64,000 bases of DNA from Dyadobacter koreensis (GCF_900108855.1 NZ_FNXY01000001.1:930001-994000), one strand, 5' to 3'. Shown: positions 1-9,634, counted from the first letter of the stretch. The notes: generated by a model not told the origin, from the sequence alone. Program-made: numbers and translations.

Positions 1-1
1 T

Positions 2-676
2 CATTACAGTAGCGAAAGATGGCAGGTTTTACTAGCCAACTTCCGTGTCGTCAGTCAGAGACTTCCTAAGTTTAAAATATCCAAAGCAGATTTAAAATCC
101 GACATATATCGGGAAACGCAGTACAGCAACTATATAAACAAACTCGCAGAGCCAGCCATTCGAGTTTTCAAGGAACACTCCAAAAACGGGATATTGGCTG
201 ATGAGCAAAGTCTTTCTTACAAATTGCAGCTGACATCGTACCACTTTTATGGAGCCTTATGGCAGTCCTTTTCAAAGGCAGAAAAGTTTATGCTTTACGA
301 TCTGGCGGAAGACGGGCTTGTAAACTCTTATGATAAAAACACGCTTTACATCCTTTTGGACAAAGGAGTTGTTATTGAAAACAATGGCATGTTAAAAATA
401 TTCAGCCGCGGTTTTAGAAATTATATTCTCACAGGTCTGGGGAGTTACGAGATGGAGAAACTCATTGAAAAAATTAACGATAACCGTAACTGGAATAAAA
501 TTAAACTTCCGCTTACCCTTATTTCGATTGCCATTATCGGTTTTTTGTTGTCTTCTCAGCATGAAGCCAGCGCAAAACTTGTGACTTCTCTGGGAGCTCT
601 CGCAACATTATTACCTACAATTATCAAGATTTTATCGTCACTGGGAAGTGATAATTCCTCACAGAAAGGAAAATGA
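2..676 (+). CDS. C-terminal part of a membrane protein with winged-helix-like segment (5' end outside window)
   Basis: The reading frame is open from base 2, so this is the C-terminal 224 residues of a longer protein. A TTG at 194 could be read as a start, but the open frame continues upstream of it with normal coding composition. A segment around bases 260-420 (SKAEKFMLYDLAEDGLVN, then LLDKGVV) resembles the winged-helix piece found at the end of some bacterial NTPase-type proteins, where an EKxxLyxLAeDGlVN pattern precedes a hydrophobic tail. The last third holds two hydrophobic stretches (LPLTLISIAIIGFLL and LVTSLGALATLLPTII), likely membrane segments. I cannot name the family with certainty; the ATPase link is inference. 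Confidence 0.6.
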   Translation, partial: HYSSERWQVLLANFRVVSQRLPKFKISKADLKSDIYRETQYSNYINKLAEPAIRVFKEHSKNGILADEQSLSYKLQLTSYHFYGALWQSFSKAEKFMLYDLAEDGLVNSYDKNTLYILLDKGVVIENNGMLKIFSRGFRNYILTGLGSYEMEKLIEKINDNRNWNKIKLPLTLISIAIIGFLLSSQHEASAKLVTSLGALATLLPTIIKILSSLGSDNSSQKGK

Positions 677-753
677 TACGCAGGACAATCAACCAATTAG
701 GTATGTAAAAACTGTACAGGCCGGGGTGATTGGATAGTGGGAACTTTATAGAG

Positions 754-1281
754 TTATAGTCTTTTTAAATACCGCTCCTTCAACACGTTATAATGGTGAA
801 TACTATGCCCTACAGCCATCCAGCCTAAACTTCGCGCCGAGTAAGGCTCCACACTTGTAAAACCTTTGAAATCAAGCATTTCGTCGGTCATATTTTTAAA
901 AAGTGTGATTGTTGCATTTCTTACTGCCAAAAGTTCTTCGGCTATATCTTCCAAAGTTCTGTTATGTGCGTTAAAATCTTTATTGTATTCCTGGCCCTGA
1001 GGAATTTCGAGAACGACGTCAACCCGGCGGGAATAACAGAACGCCTTATACGCATAGTACCGCTCGTCATCGGCAAGGTGGATGAAAACTTGTTTGACTG
1101 TCCATTTATTCTCGGCATAGGCATAGTCTTCCCATGGTGCAGGTATAGAGCGAACCAAATCAAACATCTGATTTTTATTGTATTCCAGTGCTTCTATTAA
1201 ATTATCGCCCGTTGCCAGATCAAAGAAATAAGGATACCATTTCGGAGCGTCTTCCGGATTAGGGCGGCCAATTATTTTCAT
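754..1281 (-). CDS. DinB-like four-helix protein
   Basis: 175 aa, the usual length for DinB/YfiT-type proteins, a fold of putative metal-dependent enzymes, some of which are thiol transferases. Visible are the first metal-site helix (VKQVFIHLADDERYYAYK) and the last one (GHSIHHYNVLKERYL), which supply the expected histidines. It lies alone, divergent from the Crp-type regulator at 1422. On its strand a Bacteroidota -7-like GATCTTTG lies about 50 nt before the ATG. The substrate cannot be read from sequence. Confidence 0.8.
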   Translation of the reverse strand: MKIIGRPNPEDAPKWYPYFFDLATGDNLIEALEYNKNQMFDLVRSIPAPWEDYAYAENKWTVKQVFIHLADDERYYAYKAFCYSRRVDVVLEIPQGQEYNKDFNAHNRTLEDIAEELLAVRNATITLFKNMTDEMLDFKGFTSVEPYSARSLGWMAVGHSIHHYNVLKERYLKRL

Positions 1282-1385
1282 AATTTAATTTTTTATTTTT
1301 AGTGATATAAAATTATAGCTTCACTACAAAGATCGCACTATACAGACCGCACAAAAATTATTTAAAATAACGTTTGCCGTGCTCT

Positions 1386-1393
1386 TATCTTTG
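1386..1393 (+). promoter_or_regulatory. -7 promoter element of the Crp/Fnr gene
   Basis: TATCTTTG matches the Bacteroidota -7 consensus TAnnTTTG exactly. Transcription would begin near 1400, so the upstream TTG at 1374 is not usable as a start codon, and the ATG at 1422 (or 1407) is preferred. Confidence 0.5.
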
Positions 1394-1421
1394 CTTCCTG
1401 TTCTCAATGCAAAACAAAATC

Positions 1422-1994
1422 ATGAAATCATTTTTCCAACAATTTACTATCCTTTCAGCCACCGAACTCGACCAGCTTGACCCTTTCATCATAAACAAAA
1501 GGCTAAAAAAAGGAGATTTTCTGATTCAGGAAGGAAAAATCTGTGACGAAGTCGTATTTATAAAAACGGGAATTCTGCGCTCTTTTTACTATTCTGACAA
1601 GTCAGAGGAAATTACATATTGTCTTACTTTTCCGGGTAATGTGATGACTGCTTTTTCATCTTTCATCACTGGAAATCCTACCGAAGAAACTATTCAGGCT
1701 TTGACAGATGCAGAACTTGTAATTATAAAAAAGGAGAACCTGGAAAAACTTTATCAAAAAGGGAGCGCCTGGCTGAAATTGGGAAAACATCTAAGTGAAC
1801 TCCAATATATAGCGCTGGAAAACAGGATTTTCGGATACCAGAAATACAGTGCAAAAAAGCGCTATGAGGAACTTTTGACTAAACAAGCCGAATTTATCCA
1901 GAATGTCCCGATCCAGTATCTGGCTTCCTATCTGAACATTACGCCGAGACATCTGAGTCGGTTGCGCAGGGAAATCAGCCAAAAAGCATTTTAG
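1422..1994 (+). CDS. Crp/Fnr family transcriptional regulator
   Basis: 190 aa from the chosen ATG. The N-terminal half is a cyclic-nucleotide-binding-like beta barrel (KGDFLIQEGKICDEVVFIKTG is the typical first part, here without an obvious cAMP-binding arginine cluster), followed by a dimer helix and a C-terminal helix-turn-helix (IQYLASYLNITPRHLSRLRRE). Such regulators in Bacteroidota usually act on a neighbouring oxidoreductase or detoxification gene. The next gene, a flavodoxin-fold quinone reductase, starts 71 nt downstream on the same strand and is a natural target. The effector is unknown. Confidence 0.9.
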   Translation: MKSFFQQFTILSATELDQLDPFIINKRLKKGDFLIQEGKICDEVVFIKTGILRSFYYSDKSEEITYCLTFPGNVMTAFSSFITGNPTEETIQALTDAELVIIKKENLEKLYQKGSAWLKLGKHLSELQYIALENRIFGYQKYSAKKRYEELLTKQAEFIQNVPIQYLASYLNITPRHLSRLRREISQKAF

Positions 1995-2065
1995 GACAAA
2001 TGTCATGTTTTTAGCAAAAGTTGGTGCCTAATTTTGCGCTGTAAAACAAAAATCAATAGGCTCAA

Positions 2066-2644
2066 ATGAAGAAAATTCTTGTTATCAACGGACATCCAAA
2101 TCCTGAAAGTCTGAACCATGCGCTTGCAGAATCTTATATAAAGGGAGCAAAAATATCAGATATCGAAATAGAGTATATCATTATTTCAGAGCTGGATTTT
2201 AATCCCAACCTTCGTTTCGGCTACCAGAAACGCACAGAACTTGAACCGGATCTGCTTGATGCCTGGGAAAAAATCAAATGGGCAGATCATCTTGTCTGGG
2301 TTCATCCGGTGTGGTGGGGCGGACTTCCGGCTCTAATGAAAGGATTTATCGACCGTCTTTTTTTGCCGGGTATGGCATTCCGTTATCGGGAAAATTCGGT
2401 TTGGTGGGACAAACTTTTAAAAGGAAAAACCGGACATATTATAACCACAATGGATCAACCGGGCTGGTATTATTATCTGGTCTTCGGGCAGCCCAGTATT
2501 AATCAACTAAAAAAATCCACGCTGCAATTTTGTGGGGTAAGTCCTGTAAAAGTTACCAGGTTTGGTATTATAAAAACTGCGAATCAGGAAAACCGGGAAC
2601 GATGGATCGCAAAAGCAGAGCAGCTAGGGAAAGATGGTTTATAA
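2066..2644 (+). CDS. NAD(P)H dehydrogenase (quinone) / flavodoxin-fold reductase
   Basis: 192 aa, typical for the NQO/KefF-type flavodoxin fold. The N-terminal flavin phosphate loop (LVINGHPNPESLNHALA) and the HPVWWGGLPALMKGFIDR signature around the flavin ring are intact, as is the later GWYYYLVFGQP stretch. The enzyme is expected to be a cytoplasmic FMN/FAD protein reducing quinones with NAD(P)H. It probably forms a two-gene unit with the Crp-type regulator just upstream. The ATG follows directly on the unit's short intergenic stretch. Confidence 0.88.
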   Translation: MKKILVINGHPNPESLNHALAESYIKGAKISDIEIEYIIISELDFNPNLRFGYQKRTELEPDLLDAWEKIKWADHLVWVHPVWWGGLPALMKGFIDRLFLPGMAFRYRENSVWWDKLLKGKTGHIITTMDQPGWYYYLVFGQPSINQLKKSTLQFCGVSPVKVTRFGIIKTANQENRERWIAKAEQLGKDGL

Positions 2645-2824
2645 TCCGCTGACCCATTTTAAGATATTCCCAAAATGAAACACACCATTTTTATTAGCCA
2701 CAACGATTTCCGGCTTCTTGTCGCCATTCAAACCATAAACCGCTGCGTTGAGACCAGAACCATAATCGTTATTGAGTAAATGATCTTCAAGCAGAGGCTT
2801 TTCCGCCTGAATATTCAATTCACA
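2639..2824 (-). pseudogene. Relic of a VCBS/FG-GAP repeat protein (C-terminus)
   Basis: On the minus strand a frame of about 60 codons is open between a stop at 2825-2827 and a stop at 2639-2641. It encodes LLNNDYGSGLNAAVYGLNGD followed by KKPEIVVANKNGVFHFGN, which is the pattern of an FG-GAP/VCBS beta-propeller blade and its usual last strand (DxNGDxxPDIVVANKxGxFxF). No start codon or remaining propeller is present, so I read it as a decayed 3' end. It overlaps the end of the flavodoxin gene by six bases. Confidence 0.5.
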
Positions 2825-2877
2825 TTATAATTGCCTCCTTTTGCGTCCTCTCTCTCAAAACCTACCGTCATGAAATA

Positions 2878-2913
2878 TTCGTTGGGCATAGCCTGGAGAC
2901 TATACCCAACGAA
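2878..2913. repeat. Inverted repeat (stem-loop) between convergent genes
   Basis: TTCGTTGGGCATAG and CTATACCCAACGAA pair at 13 of 14 positions around an 8-nt loop. It lies between the end of the plus-strand reductase and the end of the minus-strand GH28 gene, a position suiting a terminator, but neither side has a good U-tract. Confidence 0.45.
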
Positions 2914-2993
2914 CACTACGTATAAATCAGGCAGCTATCAACCAAAATATCGGATGAAATTCTTACCAAAGTAGAGGTATCAGGTTTCAAAAA

Positions 2994-4352
2994 TCATTTC
3001 ACAGCCGTTGGTTCATTCACTTGCTGCCCGATCACTACGTTGTTAAATACAATCTGTTCTGCATTTGTGAAACTTACTGCTGTCGCGCAGGAATCAATAC
3101 GAACATTGGAGAAATGTATATTTGCGACTTTTTTGGTAGGATAACCCTGAATAACAAGCCCTGCATGGCTGGCTGCCTTGAAGCTTAAATTTTCAATAAA
3201 TACATTACGAATATCCGTTTCAAAACCCTTTCCTTCTCCATGGTAAAATGAGGTAATAAAGACGCCATCTTCAACATTCCCGAATTCAACGTCATTGACA
3301 TAAATATTCCGGATAAAACCTCCCCGATCGGGATTCGATTTCAAGTAGATACCCCGTTTGCAATAACCTGCATAAGTACAATTTTCAACAAAAACATTTT
3401 GTACGCCTGCTGACATTTCGCTGCCAATGACAACGCCGTGCAAACCCCGAAACCGGCACCTACGGATAATAATATTTTCGGAACTCATGGCAGTTTTTCG
3501 TCCTTCGTGATCACGTCCTGCTTTTACAGCCACATTGTCGTCGGCGTTATTAAAGTCGATATCTTCGATCAATATATTTTTTGAATACTCAGGATCAAAG
3601 CCGTCATTATTCTTATTGAACGCATCAAACTTCACTTTTCTGGCAATAATATTTTCTGACTTTAAAAAGTGAACGCACCAGAAAGGAGAATTCGCAACCG
3701 TTACACCTTCAATCAGAATGCTTTTACATTCGAAAAACTGAATTAGTTGAGGGCGAAGGAAAGATCCTGCACCGAAAACTCGATCTTTCACCGGAACATT
3801 CTCATGATTCATCTTTCTACTTAATTCCTGAGCCGGTTTCTGCTTGTCATACCATTTGGAAAAACCTTCTTTTCCGTTCCCGTCGATGACACCTTCGCCG
3901 GTTATGACCACATTTTCTGCCTGATATGCATAGATAAGCGGACTATAATTATTGATGAAAGTACCTTCCCAACTTGTAGGTACAGCTGGTAAATAATCCT
4001 CTGCATTAGTACCAAAAATCAGTTTCGCTCCTTTCTGAATTTCCAGACTTGTATTACTTACCAGATGTATTGGTCCATTTACAATATAGACTCCTGCCGG
4101 AACGACAATTCTACCGCCATTTTGTTCTTTACAAACAACAAGAGCTTTGTCAAATGCAGGTTTGGCATCAGTAACTGAGTCTCCGGCTGCTCCAAAGTCA
4201 GTCAGCAGTAGTTTGTTATCCGAAATTTTCGGCTCAATGATATTCTTTAAAATTTCATCTCTTTTCTCCTCTCTTGAAAGTTCCTTTTTGGGGGACGGCT
4301 TACAAGAAATAAGACTTGAAATACTCAGAATCAGGAAAATATAAAATTTCAT
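2994..4352 (-). CDS. Glycoside hydrolase family 28 (polygalacturonase-like) lipoprotein
   Basis: 452 aa from the ATG at 4352. A longer frame exists upstream, but this start gives a clean lipoprotein signal (MKFYIFLILSISSLISC), so the protein is probably anchored in a membrane facing the periplasm or surface. A pectate-lyase-like beginning (TDFGAAGDSVTDAKPAFDKAL) leads into a right-handed beta-helix. GH28 catalytic elements are visible: NNDGFDP, ADDNVAVKAGRD, the HG of LHGVVIGSE, and RGIYLKS. It should cleave galacturonan or a related uronic-acid glycoside; substrate specificity cannot be called. It lies downstream of the cupredoxin/propeller gene on the same strand with about 160 nt between. 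Confidence 0.88.
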   Translation of the reverse strand: MKFYIFLILSISSLISCKPSPKKELSREEKRDEILKNIIEPKISDNKLLLTDFGAAGDSVTDAKPAFDKALVVCKEQNGGRIVVPAGVYIVNGPIHLVSNTSLEIQKGAKLIFGTNAEDYLPAVPTSWEGTFINNYSPLIYAYQAENVVITGEGVIDGNGKEGFSKWYDKQKPAQELSRKMNHENVPVKDRVFGAGSFLRPQLIQFFECKSILIEGVTVANSPFWCVHFLKSENIIARKVKFDAFNKNNDGFDPEYSKNILIEDIDFNNADDNVAVKAGRDHEGRKTAMSSENIIIRRCRFRGLHGVVIGSEMSAGVQNVFVENCTYAGYCKRGIYLKSNPDRGGFIRNIYVNDVEFGNVEDGVFITSFYHGEGKGFETDIRNVFIENLSFKAASHAGLVIQGYPTKKVANIHFSNVRIDSCATAVSFTNAEQIVFNNVVIGQQVNEPTAVK

Positions 4353-4510
4353 TAGAATACAATTGGCCAGTTGAATACTCACTTGTGAATGTTCGACATA
4401 TCGGTCGATTCGAAAGATCAGACGACCGATATTTCCGAGACGCATTTTAAATAGTACTGACCCTGACGGTCATTTATCTTTTTTTAGTTAGTTCCCATCC
4501 TATTCCATTG

Positions 4511-7378
4511 CTACTTTTCCAAAACCTTACCAATTAACATTTGTGTTTCATGGTGCTCGTGAGAATGTGTTTTGCCTAAGCGGTCGTTAAATTCCTTCAG
4601 TAATTTCTTTGATTCTTCCGTTCCGATTGCTCCTACACGTTGGATGGTATAATGCAGGATTTTCGGCAATTTCGCTTTTTCAGCCATTTGCAAAGCACGT
4701 TTCATATCCAGAGCTGCCAACGGTTCTGCTGCAAACCAAACCATCAGCGGCAGATTATGATCATCCTTGTCTTCTGATTTTTGAGCCAATGCATCCACAA
4801 CTTCCCATCGCTGAGAAGGATCCAGCCGCTGCATTGCCGATGCCAGATACAATCTGACTAATGCTGAATTATCTTTTTGCGCAAGGGTCGCGAGTTGCCT
4901 TAAAGTTTCCGGAGAGGCCTTTTTATTTTCTACTAAAAGTTGAATCGCCCAGCTCCTTACATATTCATTTTCACTAGCAAGCAGCTCTGTCAAGTATTTC
5001 TCTGTCAATCCCTGGGTCACATGCAATGCCCAGAGCGCCCTGAGTTTTCTTGTCGGATCCTGATTTTTTGATAAAATTTCTTTCAGCGCTTTATGGACTT
5101 TCTTATTCGCGCCACGCTCTTGCAAAATAGTTCTTGCCTGCCTTACATACCACTCATTTGTATTAAGCTGATAGTTAACAAGTTCTTTGTCTGAGGCTTT
5201 TGTAAGATCAACCTTTACAAATTTGTCATTGTCATGGGTAATTTTAAATATTCTACCCATCGTTTTATTATGCACATCCGGATTCGGGCTATGGCATTGA
5301 TTTTTGTCATACCAGTCAATCGCATAAACTGAACCGCTTGGATCGTATTTAAAATTCAGCCACTGCGACCATGAATCATTCATGGAAAGGAAGTCATTTT
5401 TATGAGTTGCTTCATAACCTGATCCTGAGCGTGTCAGGTGGTCGATATTCATCTTGGCGCCGTTAATATTATTCATAAAAATATCATTTCGGTACTCTTT
5501 CGGCCAGGTATCACCACCGAGATAAATCATGGCTCCTGCATGCGCATGTCCACCACCCGCAGAGGCTGAGCGGAAATTTCCAGCATGCGGACCACGCTCA
5601 CCAACCCAATGGACATGATCGGCAATTGTTTTGATATCATCGTAGGTATACGGATTGAAATGATTGCCTGCTTGTCGCTGATATCGCGCGCCCTGAATGA
5701 CATGATACATATGCGGGATCACACAAACCGTGATAAACGGATGCCCGTAATCGTTAAAATCAATTCCCCAGGGGTTACTTGACCCCTCAGCAAAAACTTC
5801 AAACTGACGACTGGTAGGATGATAACGCCAAACTCCAGCATTGATTTTAGTCCGTTCCGCATCTGTTGCACCAGGTTTTCCAACATTCGAATGCGTGAAA
5901 ACTCCATGCGTTCCGTAAAGCCATCCATCAGGCCCCCAACGTAGATTGTTTAGTACTTCATGGGTATCATCAGTTCCCCAGCCATCCAGTAATTTCTGCG
6001 GCGGGCCAGCCGGTTTATCATTTTTGACGTCGATTGGAATAAATAAAAGATATGGCGCAGCACCAAGCCACACGCCGCCCATTCCTACCTCAATGCCACT
6101 GACCAGATTTAGTCCCTCCATAAAAACTTTTCTCTTATCCAAAGTACCGTCACCATCGGTGTCCTCAAAAATCAGGATACGGTCTTTCCCTTGCCCTTCG
6201 GGCGCAGGAACCGGATAGGTATGCCCCTCTACTACCCAAAGTCTCCCTTTTGGATCAATCGTAAAACTGATCGGACAAATAATGTCCGGTTCAGATGCGG
6301 CTAGTGTAATATTGAAACCTTTTGGCAAGCTCATTGCTTTGGCTGCCTCCAGACCAGACAGTCCGGCATTTAAAACGGGATCTAACGGAGGCAGAATGAT
6401 AATATCCTTCTGTTTAAGCTCGTTCGGGAAATCGGGACGGGTTGGATAAAATAAAAACTCATCGAAATTGATATGCGCCCATTTGTCGTTTGGTATATAG
6501 GGAATCTGGGAAATTCCGGTTTCATTATCAATAATTCGAATGAAAATTTCCTTACTTAAATAGGCCTTCAAATCGACAACAGCTGGTTGCAATGTGGCTC
6601 TCCCCTGTCCGGTAATATGATAAATTACACTGTCAGTTCCGGCCAGCAAAAGCTCAACGCGTGTGTCTTGCAAAGCACCTCCTGAAACACGAAACGCAGC
6701 AAAGGGTTGTGTTACTTTGAAAGGAACAGAAGTCAATGTTCCTGTCTGTCTATAGTTTAATGTTCCGCCGCTGCTTAAAAAATATTCTCCTTCAAACCCG
6801 ATCTTCATGTCCTTTTCATGAATCGGTGAAGGATCTTCGTTAACTAATGCATTTGTAAAAGCGTCACCCGTAGCTATCCAATCTTGCAGCGTACCAGTTT
6901 CAAAATTCAAATTTAACGGCTTTCCGTCTTTCATGGGCATTTGCCCCGCCACCGTTTTATCAGATATTATTCCTTCAACTACTTCAAAATTCCCCACCAT
7001 TCCGGCAGCCCTGTGGCCGGGAACGGAACAATAATAGACATCACTCTGAGACGCCTTGAAAACAATGCTTGTTGTGGCTCCTTTCTCGATAATCACCTTG
7101 CTTTTTAATCCCAGTTTTTCCAGCGAAATATCGTGCGTCATCAGTTCACCATTTGTGATCTTGATTCGGACACGATCTCCTTTATTTGCCTTCAAAGTGG
7201 GATTTCTGGCACCATCGGGCGCGAAAAAACCCAGCATGGTTGCTTCTAATGCATAATCTCGATCAAATTTGGTCGTGTCCTGAACCGTCCTGGATTTGTT
7301 TTGCTGAAAGGCGCTGCAAAAGCTGGCAGAGATTGCAATTGTAAAAATAATGGAGATGAAAAAACGAAATGCGTACAT
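4511..7378 (-). CDS. Secreted cupredoxin / glucose-dehydrogenase-like propeller / HEAT-repeat fusion protein
   Basis: 955 aa with a signal peptide. Residues ~45-135 form a plastocyanin/azurin-like cupredoxin with a complete type 1 copper site: H82 (MTHD), C117, H122 (CSVPGH) and M127 (AAGM). Residues ~150-320 are a beta-sandwich with carbohydrate-binding look. From ~345 comes a six-bladed propeller of the 'putative membrane-bound dehydrogenase' type seen in Planctomycetes and Bacteroidota (LPKGFNITLAASEPDI, DGRLWVVEGHTYP-like, DTDGDGTLDK calcium-type loop). The C-terminus has HEAT-like repeats. No CxxCH heme motif is present, unlike many relatives. A periplasmic sugar or alcohol oxidation with the copper domain passing electrons is a reasonable inference; the cofactor is not visible. 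Confidence 0.82.
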   Translation of the reverse strand: MYAFRFFISIIFTIAISASFCSAFQQNKSRTVQDTTKFDRDYALEATMLGFFAPDGARNPTLKANKGDRVRIKITNGELMTHDISLEKLGLKSKVIIEKGATTSIVFKASQSDVYYCSVPGHRAAGMVGNFEVVEGIISDKTVAGQMPMKDGKPLNLNFETGTLQDWIATGDAFTNALVNEDPSPIHEKDMKIGFEGEYFLSSGGTLNYRQTGTLTSVPFKVTQPFAAFRVSGGALQDTRVELLLAGTDSVIYHITGQGRATLQPAVVDLKAYLSKEIFIRIIDNETGISQIPYIPNDKWAHINFDEFLFYPTRPDFPNELKQKDIIILPPLDPVLNAGLSGLEAAKAMSLPKGFNITLAASEPDIICPISFTIDPKGRLWVVEGHTYPVPAPEGQGKDRILIFEDTDGDGTLDKRKVFMEGLNLVSGIEVGMGGVWLGAAPYLLFIPIDVKNDKPAGPPQKLLDGWGTDDTHEVLNNLRWGPDGWLYGTHGVFTHSNVGKPGATDAERTKINAGVWRYHPTSRQFEVFAEGSSNPWGIDFNDYGHPFITVCVIPHMYHVIQGARYQRQAGNHFNPYTYDDIKTIADHVHWVGERGPHAGNFRSASAGGGHAHAGAMIYLGGDTWPKEYRNDIFMNNINGAKMNIDHLTRSGSGYEATHKNDFLSMNDSWSQWLNFKYDPSGSVYAIDWYDKNQCHSPNPDVHNKTMGRIFKITHDNDKFVKVDLTKASDKELVNYQLNTNEWYVRQARTILQERGANKKVHKALKEILSKNQDPTRKLRALWALHVTQGLTEKYLTELLASENEYVRSWAIQLLVENKKASPETLRQLATLAQKDNSALVRLYLASAMQRLDPSQRWEVVDALAQKSEDKDDHNLPLMVWFAAEPLAALDMKRALQMAEKAKLPKILHYTIQRVGAIGTEESKKLLKEFNDRLGKTHSHEHHETQMLIGKVLEK

Positions 7379-7534
7379 AGAACGAGCATTAAGTATGGTT
7401 GAAATAATCGCATTTATATAAGCTAACTGACGATTATAAATACTCGTTTTATAAACCCGCAGGAATCAGGGAATGGAAGTTTGGACAAGCAAAGCTTTCG
7501 GGACTTAAACAAAGACTCCAAAAGCTATATATTT

Positions 7535-8839
7535 TTAAAATGTAGATTTCTTAGATACCAGCTCGGTAGCAGGCTTTCTATGGATCGGTAAAATAATTGA
7601 AAACGATGTTCCTTTATTCAATTCGGACTGAGCCTTGATAATACCACCATGGTTACGGATAATTCTTCTGCAATAAGACAGTCCAATTCCTTTTCCCTCA
7701 GGAATCTGGTCATGTGGCAAATGCGAAAAAATGTCAAAAATCTTTTCTAACTGAGATTTTTCAATTCCTATCCCGTTATCTTCCATCCTGATTTCAACAT
7801 ACTTCACTTCGTTACCTCTCGATATAGGATGCTCTATCAAATGTCCTTCTACTTCCTTGGCAAAAATCTCAATGACTGGAATTTGATCTCTTCTGGAAAA
7901 CTTTAATGCATTACTGATCAAATGATAAAAAAGCTGCTCGATCTGTAAAGGCATAGCAAGTATCGAAGGAAGCGGCCCGATATTCAACACAGCGTTTCTG
8001 GCCCGGAGTTCCTTATTCAGCTGCACACTGACGTCTGTAACTATTTTATTGAGGTTAATTACTTCGAAAGTCGCTTCACGATAATTCAATTCCGAAAATT
8101 CAGAAAGATCTTTAATCATCATCGAAAACCGCTGCGCACTGGAAGATACCTTGATGGCAAGTTCTTTTGCTTTTTGCAAATTTTCAGCTTCCGTTGCCGC
8201 GATAAGCATATCACCAAACAGCCGAATTTTACGTAGTGGTTCTTGAAGATTATGGTCAGAAATATATTTGTACTGACGGTTTTCATCCGCAGAATCCGTA
8301 AGCTGGCGACTTAATTCCTGAACGGCAAAATTACTCTGAGAAAGTAAATCCATACTTTGCAAATGAAAAGCGATCAGATCGGTAAAAAGATTGAACATAC
8401 CGATAATCTTCGCATCATTTAATTTCGCTGGTCTGGGATCAATTGCGCAAAGAGTTCCGAAAAACTCGCCGCTTTTAAGAAAAATAGGGAATGAAATATA
8501 ACTTTGAAAGCCATAAATTCTTGGTGTATGATGGCTGACATATTCACTATTTGCAACATCATCAATAACAACAGCACGTTGACTGTCGCGAATTTCATTA
8601 CAAATCGTTGTTTCAATCTCTAACTCGCCACCAGGTTTCAGACCAAAATTGATTTCGTCCTGCACACTGCAAGCAATCCATCTGTCTTGTGTCACTCTTG
8701 CAATCGCCGCAAAACCCATTCCGGTAGTCTTGCAAATTACGTCAAGAATGGTAGGAACTATTGGTATTTGCCTAACCTTCTCAATATCAGACGCAAGTTT
8801 TTCTTCAGTCGACATCATCCCCTTGTTGAATATTTTCAA
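7535..8839 (-). CDS. GAF-domain sensor histidine kinase
   Basis: 434 aa, no membrane segment, so cytoplasmic. GAF domain at about 20-165 (ISFPIFLKSGEFFGTLCAID). The phosphoacceptor is H196 in SDHNLQEPLRKI, a phytochrome-like HisKA variant. The ATPase domain has N box (HLISNALKFSR), G1 (MEDNGIGIEKSQLEKIFDIF) and G2 (GKGIGLSYCRRII) boxes. No response regulator is adjacent; the nearest single-domain receiver is at 49158. A second start at M8 or M9 is possible. The GAF ligand is unknown. Confidence 0.9.
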   Translation of the reverse strand: MKIFNKGMMSTEEKLASDIEKVRQIPIVPTILDVICKTTGMGFAAIARVTQDRWIACSVQDEINFGLKPGGELEIETTICNEIRDSQRAVVIDDVANSEYVSHHTPRIYGFQSYISFPIFLKSGEFFGTLCAIDPRPAKLNDAKIIGMFNLFTDLIAFHLQSMDLLSQSNFAVQELSRQLTDSADENRQYKYISDHNLQEPLRKIRLFGDMLIAATEAENLQKAKELAIKVSSSAQRFSMMIKDLSEFSELNYREATFEVINLNKIVTDVSVQLNKELRARNAVLNIGPLPSILAMPLQIEQLFYHLISNALKFSRRDQIPVIEIFAKEVEGHLIEHPISRGNEVKYVEIRMEDNGIGIEKSQLEKIFDIFSHLPHDQIPEGKGIGLSYCRRIIRNHGGIIKAQSELNKGTSFSIILPIHRKPATELVSKKSTF

Positions 8840-9016
8840 AACGCTTTTTCACAAATATAATCAATCGATTGAAGGAAATCTTCATAACCGCTGAGCCGAA
8901 ACGTTGTTGAGACAATTTCTAAACACGGAAACAGCAATTATTAGGAAAAATTTAATCAAGTCTTAATTCAGTTCTTAAAATTGACGGTTGCAGATTAATA
9001 TTAACCGCGTCTAATT

Positions 9017-9634
9017 TTAATTTCTCAACGGATGAACACTACGAAAAGTGAGGTTTATCCGGGGGAGCTCAAAAACTTTGGATTTCGGGATACGATGTTC
9101 CCAATGGTGTTGCAGATCACCTTTCATGATCAATAGCGCGCCGTCTTCCAAAGCCAAAGCGTATTTTTTGTGATAGTCTTTTTTGTGCCTGAATTCGAAA
9201 ATTCTGCTTTGTCCAATACTTAGAGATGCAATATTCGGATTCTCGCCAAGTTCCGTTTCATCGTCGCTGTGCCACGCTACGGAGTCATTTCCATCGCGAT
9301 AATAGTTTAGCAGCACACTGTTGAAAGGCAAATTTGTAAGTATTTCAATTTTTTGCTTCAGTTCTTTCAACTCATTCGTCCAGGTTATAGGATCAAATTT
9401 TGTTCCTGAAAAAGAATACGTTTTATTATTGTCTCCGTACCATGCTGTTAGTCTGGGTGTCAAAATTTCTTTTCCATACATAGTAACAGTCCTTTGCTGC
9501 CACGGCACTTCTGTGATCAGTTTTTTGATTAGTATCCTGCTTTCGGCCCTCGTTAAAAATTCAGGATAATAATCAAGTAGGTTTTCCGGGAAAATTAATC
9601 CTTCGTTAATGCCGAATAAATTCAACTGATTCAT
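9017..9634 (-). CDS. AlkB-like 2-oxoglutarate/Fe(II) dioxygenase
   Basis: 205 aa, close to the short bacterial/ALKBH2-3 type. The iron triad is H122-x-D124 (AWHSDDE) and H180 (HHWEHRIP), and the 2-oxoglutarate arginines lie in PRINLTFR (R192, R198). The loop NYYRDGNDSVAWH before the triad is characteristic. The expected role is oxidative removal of methyl groups from N1-methyladenine and N3-methylcytosine in DNA or RNA. It is a single gene with no obvious partners. Confidence 0.92.
   Translation of the reverse strand: MNQLNLFGINEGLIFPENLLDYYPEFLTRAESRILIKKLITEVPWQQRTVTMYGKEILTPRLTAWYGDNNKTYSFSGTKFDPITWTNELKELKQKIEILTNLPFNSVLLNYYRDGNDSVAWHSDDETELGENPNIASLSIGQSRIFEFRHKKDYHKKYALALEDGALLIMKGDLQHHWEHRIPKSKVFELPRINLTFRSVHPLRN

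Noticed and set aside
4147..4344. Plus-strand frame inside the GH28 gene
   Set aside because: Antisense shadow of the GH28 coding sequence.
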